Of a stretch of DNA of 64,000 bases, positions 1 to 11,066 are shown piece after piece. The DNA comes from Bugula neritina (Eukaryota > Bryozoa > Gymnolaemata > Cheilostomatida > Bugulidae). The notes beneath the pieces are model-generated. The model ran no database searches and was not told where the DNA came from. It was given only the letters and a program-made list of their open reading frames with translations. The stretch is from contig OZ037767.1 of the NCBI GenBank assembly GCA_964035545.1, forward strand, positions 1,864,680-1,928,679, written 5' to 3'. Within the stretch, counting starts at the first letter, position 1, and each line of letters begins with the position of its first letter. A program made the position numbers and the translations under genes.

Positions 1-578
1 AACAATGAGCACTCATCAATCTTTATTGCACATCAACAGCACTAGGCTATAAATTATATCTCAGGATTTCAATAATTCTTAATTAAAGGGTGCGAACTGC
101 GTGGGAATTTTAAAGTCGGGATAATCTCTGCCACTGATGGAGGATTAGAAAATTTTTATGGATATGAAATATACTTAATGTGTATATTTTGCAAAATATC
201 AAAAGTAAAATATGATCAGTCTGCCTTCAAGACCAGAAGGAGAAGCATGAGCTACTGAAGGAGGTTAAAGGGTACGTTACAAACTTTTAACATAATGTTG
301 GCTAAGTTTTGTATGTGAAATTTATGTCAACATGTGCATCAAAACAATTGTTGTTCTTTACTTATATCAGCAGTTAAATATATTTTATTTGATAAAAGGG
401 TTGAAACAGATTATATATATCGAAATATTTTTTATTCATGATAATTAGGGATTTCAAGTGTTGTAGCATAGAATGATCATACTTTAAAGGCCTACCATTG
501 AATAGTGTACAGTCTGATATAATTGTAGTCTCTACCCAGTAGCTTTATCTGTATTTTTTCAGGCAGTAAGGAAATATA
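1..578. other. 5' flank of the metalloproteinase gene
   Basis: No open frame longer than background and no recognisable RNA gene is seen. The last part carries a pyrimidine-rich stretch ending in CAG at about 560-562, just before the metalloproteinase ATG. It could be the 3' splice site of an upstream non-coding exon. The rest is AT-rich sequence that I cannot assign. Confidence 0.4.
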
Positions 579-3500
579 ATGAAGATATTGGTGCTACTAA
601 TAGTAGTTATCTCCCTTGGGGGAATAAATAGTAATGTAAATGAAAAGAGCAATAAAATAGCAGAAGATTTTGTTCCAAACCATGAGGAAGCTTTAAAATG
701 GCTCATCAGGTTTAACTACATGGTAAGTAACCTAGTGAGCCAATGCTACAATAGATCATATTTGTAATACATAACACTTCATCTGTAATGCTTTCATAAC
801 GTTTGTAATATACATTGTAATATTGTAATACATAGTTGTAATACTGCAATACTGTAATACTTTATTGTCTTTATTGTGCTACTCCATTGCACTTTGCTCT
901 GCCTTTTGACTAGTATGTAATTTCCAGTCTAAAAATGTTACAGCAAGACCCTAAGAAATCTGGTCAAAATGGAACGGTTGAAGAGATGATTGAAGAACCT
1001 TTACGGACCATGAAACAGATTTACAAGCTCGGTGATGATGGTAAATACACAAACCAACTTTCTCAGCAATAGTTGACTATCTGTGTCAACTTCACTGTTT
1101 TTTCAGATAAGTTTTATACTGATGTCTTTGTTTCACGCTAATGAATGTACAAAAAGTTGCGTAGTACTCCTTAACCAGTTTGATGAAGAGTTCAATAATC
1201 CTTGTGAAGGTAAGCTGGATAAACAGACTCAAGAGTTTATGCGGAAGCGCAGATGTGGTGTCAAGGACAAACCGGAGGACTTGCTGCGCAGATCTGGAAA
1301 GTCTCGGTACAAACGATTTGCCATCATACAAGGGGTGGACACTTGGGTGACGCCAGGAAGTGGGTTCTCGTTTCCTATTACCATCTCATTTAACAATTAC
1401 TCCGCCCAGATGTCTAGAGCAGACCAGGATGCTGTCTTGCTGTTCTGTGCCACAGTATGAGACTATATTATACTATATATTATACTCTATATTATACTCT
1501 ACACCATACTCTAATCATATTCTATATCATACTCTATATTATACTCTATATTATACTCTATATTATACTCTATATTATACTCTATATTATACTCTACAGT
1601 CTACACCATACTCTATATTATACTCTATATTATACTCTATATTATACTCTATATTATATTCTATATTATACTCTACACCATACTCTAATCATATTCTATA
1701 TCATACTCTATATTATACTCTATATTATACTCTATATTATATTCTATATTATACTCTACACCATACTCTAATCATATTCTATATTATATGCTATACTATA
1801 CTCTATATTATACTATATATTATACTCTATATTATACTCTATATTATACTCTATATTATACTCTGTATTATACTCTATAATATACTCTATATTATACTCT
1901 GTATTATACTATATATTATACTATATATTATACTCTATATTATACTCTATATTATACTCTATATTATACTCTGTATTATACTCTATAATAATATAATACG
2001 ACATAATATAATGGAATATAATAGAATATAGTATAACACAATATGATAATAATATTTCAGAGATGGGCCCAGGAATCTGGCGTCTCCTTCCAGATCCTTC
2101 CAGAGCGTCAGGTGGGTAACATACTAATCGGGTTTGTCGATGCCCTCCCGGGACAAACGGAAAGGGGGGACATTTTGGCAGAGGCAGAGTCTCCATCTCC
2201 TTTTCCAGGTCAAGGACCTTCAAATATCGAGTTTGACAACAGATTCTCGTGGGTGGCGAGGTTTGCCCCCGGCCAGTCAGGTAGGTACTCAGTCTATTGC
2301 TCTAGATTTTCTACTACCTTATGTTATATGATACTTTATCCATTACTTATATTATTATAGTTTATTTGTATACATTTTATAGATTTATAATTGATGCATC
2401 ATGTTCTATACTATTTAGTCTATATTTTGAATGCTTTATATAAATTTCTCAGCTGTATATATTCTATAATCAATTTTATAACATTAGTAACTATTTATTA
2501 TTTTAGTCCATATTTAATTTATATTATGTTTTTCACTTTTCTAGCAATATATAATAATATGTCAGATTAAATTTAATTACACTGAATGAGTACAGTGGCT
2601 TAAGGGTTCCAAAACACATAGCTAGGGATAATGTTCATAGAATGTCTTTTTGGACAATCCCAATGACCTTAATGAAGGTTATAATAATGTCCTAATTATG
2701 CAAAGCACGGATACAGCCAGTATCAAGAGTACTGGCCTTAGTGTAACATGTATAAATAATGATAATAGTACTAACATAATATATAATATAGAAAGCTAAC
2801 CTGTTTTGACACTCTTAAATTTTTAGACGAGTTGGTGAGCTTTCAAGACACATTGTGCCATGAACTGGGTCACTCTTTAGCCTTAGATCACACGAATATT
2901 GAAGAGGCTATTATGTTTGCCAGCACCGAACACAGAGACTTTGAACGGGACTTGCACCCAGATGATATTGCCGGCATTCGGTCTCTTTATGGTCAACCAA
3001 ATGGCATTGTAAGTTTCAAGATTGAGATCTCTTTAACAAAACTACGAACCACTGACATCGATACAACTAAAAAGCTATAAGATTAGATAATTATATAAGA
3101 ATATTTTCATATAACTAATACCTATGAGATAGTGATTTGTTTTGCATTTAGCAGATATAAAATTTAAGCACCGTTGGGATTCGAACCCAAGACCTCCAGC
3201 CTTGCAAGCAGGCATACTAGCCATTACACCACGAGTGCCACTACAGCTGACAACTCTAACTGCTCTAGATATTTGATTCTGCTGATAATACCTTAAAGTG
3301 TAGTAGAATTAGGCTAAAGATCATAAATAATAGTATACAGCCTACACCTTAAGAAAGTGTAGCTGATAAAAAAACATTGATGGAGATATAAAGGCCTTTC
3401 TACAGTGGAGGTTGTGTGAGAAATATTATGCCTATCAAAGTAGGTATGTTACACAAGTGCAGAATCATGATGAAATGTGGATTCAAATAAAACTTTTTTT

Positions 3501-4220
3501 AGATTCGATGTGTTTTGTTTGTGAAAGTTTTTGAATTCAATAAAAAATAAAACACCTGTTGAATGACATTTACAGCTTTGAAGAGAAATAAGCTTGTTTG
3601 CTTTGTTGTTATAACTTTCAAACTGCTCAGCTAAACAGAGTAGCCTACACATTGATTTCGAAAGTGATATCTGTTTATTCAGACAAACATAATGTACCGT
3701 TTTTTTTTTTAATAAATTATTTTCGAAATTATGGTTTTAGTTATTTTAGGAAAATCTGTATTCATGCAACATGTTTTTCAAATATTGTAACCTTTATATG
3801 ATTTTTGATTGAGTATAGAATCATTCTATTGTAAAGCTGTACTACAATTCAACATTATTTTAGGTGATAACAAACAGAGCTCCTGCCCCAGCGCTTGGTC
3901 CAGCTCCCAGTGTAACGGCAGCACCAGTTCCTGTAACAGCTATACCATCAACAGCTGCACCCGTAATTCCCGTGGCACCGATAATTCCAATAATTCCTGT
4001 ACCGATACCTGCCGCACCAGTAACTCCAGCTCCAATAACTCCCGCACCAGTTCCTGTAACGGTTCCTCCAGTATTCCCTGCATTCTTCACATTTCAACCA
4101 ATCAGAGCAGTTGTACCAAGACGCCCTAGGAACCGGAGACGCAGGCGGAACAGAAACAGAAGAAGAAGGAGGAGAGAGAGAATAAGACGCAGATGTCGAG
4201 GGAGGAGGTGCCGGGGTTAA
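579..4220 (+). CDS. Secreted matrix metalloproteinase (M10A), hemopexin-less, furin-activated, Arg-rich C-tail
   Basis: Six exons: 579-722, 914-1040, 1189-1454, 2061-2280, 2827-3008 and 3864-4220. Phases close to 431 codons; the exon 3 acceptor is the least certain junction. The protein begins with a hydrophobic signal peptide (MKILVLLIVVISLGG). Next come the propeptide with a cysteine switch (RRCGVKD for PRCGVPD), a furin-type site (SRYKR), and a catalytic domain whose zinc motif is HELGHSLALDH, with a downstream Met-turn (IM). The family hydrolyses extracellular-matrix proteins; the RxKR site predicts activation in the secretory pathway. After the catalytic domain there is no hemopexin repeat. 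Instead a Pro/Ala/Val/Ile-rich linker (exon 6) ends in a tail of about 35 residues dominated by arginine. The usual structural-zinc histidines are not conserved: HGD reads RGD, and later His positions read Glu. Family assignment is secure; substrate and orthology are unknown. Confidence 0.9.
1460..2040. repeat. 12-bp minisatellite, unit TATATTATACTC, in MMP intron 3
   Basis: Nearly perfect 12-bp units with occasional variants (ACACCATACTC, AATCATATTC) fill the intron. The array begins within a few bases of the donor after 1454 and ends shortly before the acceptor at 2060. Open frames running through it are repeat artefacts. Confidence 0.95.
3166..3239 (-). tRNA. tRNA-like gene or tRNA-derived SINE remnant (anticodon GCA if functional)
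   Basis: The minus strand contains a canonical B box/T arm (GGGTTCGAATCCC inside a TTGGG/CCCAA stem) and an A-box-like D arm (TGGTGTAATGGCTAGTA). The anticodon loop TTGCAAG would read GCA (Cys). The acceptor stem pairs with G-U pairs and one C-C mismatch, and the anticodon stem has a T-T mismatch. Total length is normal at 73-74 nt. The mismatches and the location inside an MMP intron suggest a pseudogene or SINE head rather than a working tRNA. Confidence 0.6.
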
Positions 4221-4462
4221 CAGACTGAGTTCTAGTGACACGTGATGTTATAATTGCATTTCTACAAACTCATTATATACCTAATGAAGTAGTTTTCTTT
4301 ACATTTAGCTATTGCCCTAGATGTATTCGTATAACTTTGATGACTTTAATTTGAATGTTAAAAATATATGCAATTTCTGTGGCACTTTTGTGTGAAACCG
4401 TAAAATTTAATTTCTAATTTGTATGAATGGTGGAGGTAGTTTAATATATATATATATATATG

Positions 4463-4555
<93 letters not shown>

Positions 4556-4850
4556 TAATAAAATTTTTTTATAAATATTGTGAAAGTAGCATTGTGCAAT
4601 ATTTCATCAAAAACATGAGCAAAACTGACTAAGGCATAAAGGCAGAAGAGCGACATTTGAGCAAATATTCACACACAAAGCCAAGACAACACTATTGTCT
4701 TCATCTTAGAATTTTGGTTTTGGCAATTTAGTAATCTTATAGAATTTACTTCCATGTGATAATAAATGCAGTTATTTACCATTGGGAGTTATCTTCTATC
4801 ATTCATCACACTACTTTATCAACAGACTGGTGTGTCCGTCTCTCTGTTTA
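4221..4850. other. MMP 3' UTR/intergenic region with a (TA)n microsatellite
   Basis: The MMP stop codon at 4218-4220 is followed by AT-rich sequence without coding potential. 4442-4554 is an almost pure TA dinucleotide tract. I saw no clear polyadenylation consensus close to the stop. Confidence 0.6.
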
Positions 4851-4918
<68 letters not shown>

Positions 4919-4945
4919 CCTGTCTGTCTGTCTGTCTGTCTGTCT

Positions 4946-6288
4946 AATATAGTATCTACTTATATGAAAGTACGCAGCATTTCATAAATAAGGTATTTTT
5001 ATTGAAACAATGAATTGTAAAAAGCAGACTGCATAGTTGATGCTAACCTTATGAATGCTGCATTAGTGTAAATGTTGAATACAATTAGAATTGTGTTAAA
5101 GCAATTATTTATCTAATACATGAGTAGGTACAGATGTTAGTTGTGAAGATTCACTGATGTTTTTACAACCACCACACTTAGCAACACACCTCCACACATT
5201 AGCAATTTTATGACCCATGGCTAAATGCAAGTGAATAAATGTGCAGACTTGAATCACTATTCAACTCTGAGAGGTGTGTATAGTATAAAGCGTGTTGCTT
5301 AGATTATCCAATCATTTTTGTCAGTCATCTAGATTGTTGGAGTATTTCTGCGAACAGAACTCTTTACAAAAAGGAACATCTTGAAAAGTACGCTGTTAGC
5401 TCAGCTCTAGGGTAAGCTCACTATATGCTGCTGCTGCTGCCAATATACTGCTGCATGATCAACATAACCTTCATTTCATGACTCATATTTGGTCAATAAA
5501 TATTGCAAAGTTTCAGTCAATACACTATTTTGTAAGAAGCAAAGGTATACTTGAATGTAAACTGCTACTATTTTTCACACACTAATGTATGTTTGACTCT
5601 AATGCTCCAGCTAGTTTAATATATATAGAAACCAAGTTAGGCCTAGCTTTATACGTACATACTAAGTTCAACTTGACTCTTCCAAGATTTGAGAATTACT
5701 TTCACGCTCTTGATCACTTTATGCTCAATACCATCTAAATTTAATTAAGCTAACTAATTTGATGTAGTAATAACAGCAACAGAATCTACAACGTTAAAAA
5801 GCAAACTTCTAAAAGGTAAACTTTAACTTTATATTTAGCATTTTTGTACACTTAAGTACATCCAGCTAACCATATTGCATTGTGGGATAAATGTAGCCAA
5901 TTATTATATTTTAACTTATGCTCGATATTCGTAATAATGTTGGTATGTAAATATATACATGCAATTATACAATGCTATATAATTACACCTTAAATATATA
6001 CAGCCTCCATGTCATAACTAACTGCAAGGAAATTCATTCTCATAGAACACATTATTAGATTATGGACAAGACAGCAAACAAACAGTTATATGCAAATTGC
6101 AGAATATCTATTCACGTCATACATGCAAATAAGTATTCATTTACAATCTAGAATATTCCGACTTTACAGGTTTAGACTGCCATGTGAGAATACTATACAT
6201 TTATCCTACGAAGCAGCAGAAGACTCAACAGGAAATACATAACATTGAGCTGATAAAGCTTCCATGATTTTGTGGCCATACGACAAAA
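4946..6288. other. Upstream region of GPCR copy A
   Basis: This is non-coding sequence conserved with 11067-13997 of unit B, including short blocks around TATGCTGCTGCTGCTGCCA (about 5423). It probably contains the promoter and any 5' UTR of the receptor, but I cannot point to a specific start site. Confidence 0.45.
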
Positions 6289-9200
6289 ATGGCAAACATA
6301 AGCAACAATGTGACTGATTTAGAGATCAAAGCAAACAGCAGTACTGCAGAAATCAATGATCTCTTACTAGAATCCACAACAGGACCTCTCTCGCTACCCA
6401 TGAAGATACACTGGGATGTGAATGTTGGTTTAGTTATATGCTTCTTCATCCTTATATTGGACACTTTTACTCTCATTTATATTACAAGGTAAGCTAATAT
6501 AAAATAGTAAATTTTGTTTTAATAGCCAATATCAGTTAATCACTAAACACTTTTCTGTGTAAACGCAAATAGAAGCAGGTGCATTAGTATCATAAAAGAG
6601 AGATTTCAAAATTTTATAGAATTTTCAAAGATGTCTTCAAATCACGTGGCGCCATTTTCTCTCCACCATATTTCTGAATTTACCTTGCAGATGCCAGCTT
6701 CTCAAACTGCAGTAGTGAACAAAACCTTCTGTGAATAGATTTGTCTTTATAAGCAAGAAGCTAAATATTAGGGTGGCATCTTTTTCTCATTCTAAACTGT
6801 TGAAAATTTGCTTTTACTTGAAGCATGTTTACACAAATAAAGATATAATAGTGTATAAGCTATAAACTCTCAAGGGCTCCTTGTTTATGCCTCTAATTAC
6901 CATTAGAGCACATCATGGCTGGACTCTTGTTGAGACATGACATTTCATTGTAGCTTATCATTAAAATGTGTATGCTAGGCAGTTCCTTGTAAACATGCAA
7001 AAACTGTGCTAAGGATTTTTCTAGAATAGTAACCACACATCCTGGCTTAATCTTTGTAACAAAAGTTAAGGAAATTCGCTGCTCTAACTGTGACTATAAG
7101 TAAAGCACTTAAATACACCAAAATGCTGTTACCTTTTTAATTTGTATTGATCCAGAATTTTTTAATCAGACAAAGATTTTCTTGTATGAAAACTTTGAGC
7201 TTTTAAACCTGTCCGATTCTAGACATTCCTACCTTCTGAAAAGTGAGAGTAGCCATGAGCTCTACAATATACTAAACAATGGCTTTCACTGGTAATGTTG
7301 TTGCAAGCTTTTTGAGATGCATGGGTTGATTTCTTTGTTTGACTAGAAGAAAAGCTTTTTTAAAAGCTCTTACGTGGCAAATAAATTATACTACAGCTTG
7401 CTGCTTCGTTGCTGATCAACTAGCTAAAAGTAGCCTATATTCCAAGCTAAGCTGCTGAGTTGAAAGAAGGAATCACTTGTGGAAAAGTACAATCAGCCTT
7501 TTTCTGCTATAGCATCACAACAACTATAGTTTTTTGAAGGCCTTTCTTGAAACAGCAGTGAATAAATTGGTTTTATTGCTGGTCCTTTCTTACGTGATAT
7601 AACTAGCTACAGTGCAGCTGTTATAAACATTATATGCATTGACAAAAAAACAGTTTGACAGCCTAAAAGCTATTGGGTTTTGGCCAAAAATGGCTGCTTC
7701 CCATTGAAAATGATCAGAGATTACTCTCCGATATCTTTTTGAACAATGCTTGCTGCAAATCAAAGGTTTTGCTGTTCATTAAATCAGAGGTTTTTGCATT
7801 ATTGTTCATTGAATGAAAAGTTTGATAACAACTCCAAGTTATAACTTTGCGTTACCTGAAGGAAAGACACCAACATCAAAATACTGCGGCTGAGCTGCTT
7901 ATAACTCAGCTACACATGAAATTTATATTAGATTGCACTAGCTATTAACTATTGAGAGTTGTATAAATTAAAATATTCTTGTTTAATATGCCTGTACCTT
8001 TTTATATGTCACCTGTATAGACAATAAGAATTTAAAAACAGTGCTTTTCTACTGTTAATCTTAGATATCTGGCTAACAAACTGCGTATATATTTCCTATA
8101 ATGCCCAATGTAATCAGTATTGCATGGGTGTTTTAACAAATTTGGGATCTGTGAGCTATAGAGCTATAGGCAAGTATTACACAAGGGAAGTACCACAGTA
8201 TATTAGTCTGCAACAGTGAGGAACCCTTATGGTTTATATACTAATCTCAATATAACTTGTATTTTGTATAATTATTTTCACCAGTGACGAGCAATATTTT
8301 GGCAAGGGAATGCTTAAAAACAGAACATCTGTTTCTGATTCTTGTATGTATATAATAGATGGTGAAATACTGATGTACTCCCATAAGAAAATTACATACC
8401 ATATCATTGCAAGATTTAATGGTTAGTAATAAGGCTAATTACCCCCCCCCTCTCTCTCTCTCTCTCTCCTCCAATTACTCTGGCTAACAAGCTAATTTGC
8501 AGATAGGATTGAATTGAAAACCTGGCTGTTTATATTTCTGGATTATCAATAAAAGTTGATCATCAGCTACCTGTTAGAACAATTAAGTCATAAAACAATG
8601 ATAGCCTTAACATAACACTTCTGGTGTTTTCACAAACTAGTAGCAAATATAACAGAAAGCAAAATATTGCTCTACGTGCATAAGCTATTCTTAAAGTATG
8701 TTTTTTTTTATATGCATTTTATAGCCAGCACAAAACAGGGCTATAATAAGTTGTAGTGATATACCATGTTTTTCAACCTCACATGCTTGGTGCATTGTTT
8801 GGATAATTTTCTAAGCCATGTTGGCTACAAATTTTGTCAAAATTGTGGATTACAAAACATCTTATAAATTTATTTTTGGAGCAAGAAGTTGTATTGAGAT
8901 GTTAAACATCAGTCAAGATTTTTGTTTAAATAAGACAACATGGCTTGTTATAAACTTGACCCATTCATCATTATGTTGCATTAGCATGCCATAGTCCTAA
9001 TTAGAATTGAAAGTAGTTTAAGTATTCCAACCATCGAAGAGCTGTTGAAAAGATAACTCCACAGATATACAATAGTTTTATATTTAAAATACATATTTTT
9101 GTGTTACGGGATGAAAGTTCCTTATTGTTTGCCAAATCTTCCTCCGAAAATTCTCTCACTATAGTATTAATTTCTTTTTCTATACTAACATAATTCTACT

Positions 9201-10618
9201 AAACGTTTTGAGATAACTTTTTGCAACATGAATAAAACAGCAATATTATCTCATACTTGTATAATAGCGTAGTATAATAGTTGAAATTATTTATATTGTA
9301 GGAGAAAAGCTCGCAGGTCCAAAAGGCAGCACAGCTATTTCTTCCAGAACCTACTAGTATGTGATATGGTGATTGCTGCTGCTGGTCTCGGAGTCTTTGC
9401 TCTGCGGCTTTACCAGTCCAACCACGTGGGGGAAACAGATGTTCTGCAAGGGCGAGAGAAAACCGAAATTAAACTCAATATCGGGTGTGCAGTGTTTATG
9501 TTTAACAGGTAATGCATCTTCAACAGGTATTACACGTTCAACAGGTAATACATGTCCAGCAGCTATAGTATTAATTAATATTATTTATTATTCAATTTGT
9601 ATATGTAGTTCTTTATATTATCACATAATAGGCTATATTATCATATAGCATGTCATATGTCATGTGGTATATTATATATTAATAGATGTGCTATATATAC
9701 ATATAGTATACCACATGGTAATATGGTGTACTATATATCACATAGAATTATGTATAGTACATCATATTACAATGTGGTATACTATATATAATTCTATGTG
9801 TTATACGCTATTACATATGTTATATCAGAGTCTGGATGAGTGGAACTTTTGCCAATTTGTTTGGACTGCTGCTGATGACTGGAGATCACTTCATAGCTGT
9901 AAGATTCTCTCTCAAACACCGCATTTGGATGAGAAAGAGAGTTATCTTCTCGTTAATATCTTTAGCCTGGGTTCTAGCTGTAATACTTGGCTTCCTAGAG
10001 CTTGCCATTATCCTAAGTAAAGACACAATGGTGAGAAACTATGTGCAGGAAAACTTCAGTCTTATTATTGAAGGTTTCTGTTTAATGGAAGTGGCTTACA
10101 GAAGTATGAAGCCAGATGGCGAGTATCAGGTGCCCGTTGGACAGGAAGTAGATTACCTCGTGCAAAGCTTGGCCTATATAATCATCATATCATGTGTGCT
10201 TGTGTTTATGCTGTGTGTATACACATACATAGCCTGTGTGGTGGTCAGAGTGAGTAGACAGAGAGGGGAGCGTCAGAGACAGTCCCTTGTGGAGGAGAAG
10301 GAAATCCATAAGCAGATGACTAAACGACAGACTAAAGGCATTTGCACCACTCTACTACTATTAGTCAGCTTCTGTTTACTCTGGGCACCGGTACAAGTAG
10401 TTAAACTCTTAGAGATCAACAAACGCAGTGCACTGACGTCTACAGATGTACAGCTGTTAAATTCAGTGCTGGCAGTAGTAGCTTCCTGCACAGGCTTATT
10501 GGATGTCATTGTATATTTGCTACGAACTGCTAAATTGAAGAAGCGTTTTCATAGAAAAGCTGACGGCAAAGGTTCCAAACAACTGATAAGTAAAGTAACA
10601 TTGACTACACACTTATAG
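6289..10618 (+). CDS. Rhodopsin-like GPCR, copy A (three exons, 398 aa)
   Basis: Exons 6289-6488, 9302-9508 and 9829-10618 join in phase (1197 nt). The extracellular N-terminus has NIS, NVT and NSS glycosylation sequons. TM1 is GLVICFFILILDTFTLIYI. TM2 contains NLLVCDMVIAA, with the conserved N and D. TM3 begins at the conserved Cys of NIGCAVFMFN, and TM4-TM7 follow. The DRY motif reads DHF (TGDHFIAVRF). The TM6 CWxP region reads CLLWAPVQV. The NPxxY region reads DVIVY. A basic cytoplasmic tail follows. It should be a plasma-membrane seven-helix receptor; the ligand and coupling are not deducible. Both hallmark activation motifs are atypical. Confidence 0.88.
9560..9825. repeat. TATA-rich quasi-palindromic repeats in GPCR copy A intron 2
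   Basis: Short units alternating CATATGGTATAC- and ATATATCACATA-like motifs fill the intron just upstream of the exon 3 acceptor at 9828. The same array, slightly expanded, occupies 16700-17030 in copy B, so it predates the duplication. Confidence 0.7.
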
Positions 10619-10986
10619 TTGGATGACGATCATTCTTGATATTAGTCTGCGCTATTGAGTCAATGAAGAGAAGATAACTACTGCATTTTATAATTTACAG
10701 CTAAAAGAACTATTTTACTTTTAGCTGGTCACCAGTACACGCTAAAACCATTGTCATTGTGAGATAAAAAATTCCATGTTCTATAATTGAGAAAAAAACG
10801 TTATGTTACTAAATTTAGCTTTAGAAGTTCTTACTATTAAAAAATTGTAAATACATTTATCTAGTTCCTTACACAAATATATGTAGTAATTTTTTGCCAA
10901 AATATTTTATAATACAACAGTGCAGTCTTTGGTTGAGATTTCTAAGATTTATTAAATATAAATTGCCTAAATCTGGACATGGGAAT
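10619..10986. other. 3' flank of GPCR copy A
   Basis: Non-coding sequence conserved with 18123-18486. It probably includes the 3' UTR of the receptor. The boundary of the duplicated unit lies at its end, where the GTCT array of unit B starts. Confidence 0.5.
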
Positions 10987-11024
10987 GTCTGTCTGTCTGT
11001 CTGTCTGTCTGTGTGCCTGTCTGC

Positions 11025-11066
<42 letters not shown>

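Larger units (their letters stand above)
4851..10986. repeat. Tandem segmental duplication, unit A (about 6.1 kb)
   Basis: The unit starts in a GTCT tetranucleotide array (4851-4945) and ends with CTAAATCTGGACATGGGAAT at about 10986, directly followed by the GTCT array of unit B. Colinear high identity to 10987-18486 covers upstream sequence, all three GPCR exons, both introns and the 3' flank. Relative to unit B it carries about 560 extra bp (about 7466-8027) and lacks about 0.8 kb seen at 11890-12695, as well as both MITEs. Confidence 0.93.

Noticed and set aside
1360-2031. Long Tyr/Leu/Ile-rich plus-strand open frames
   Set aside because: They are translations of the 12-bp minisatellite in MMP intron 3. 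The period is a multiple of three, so frames stay open.
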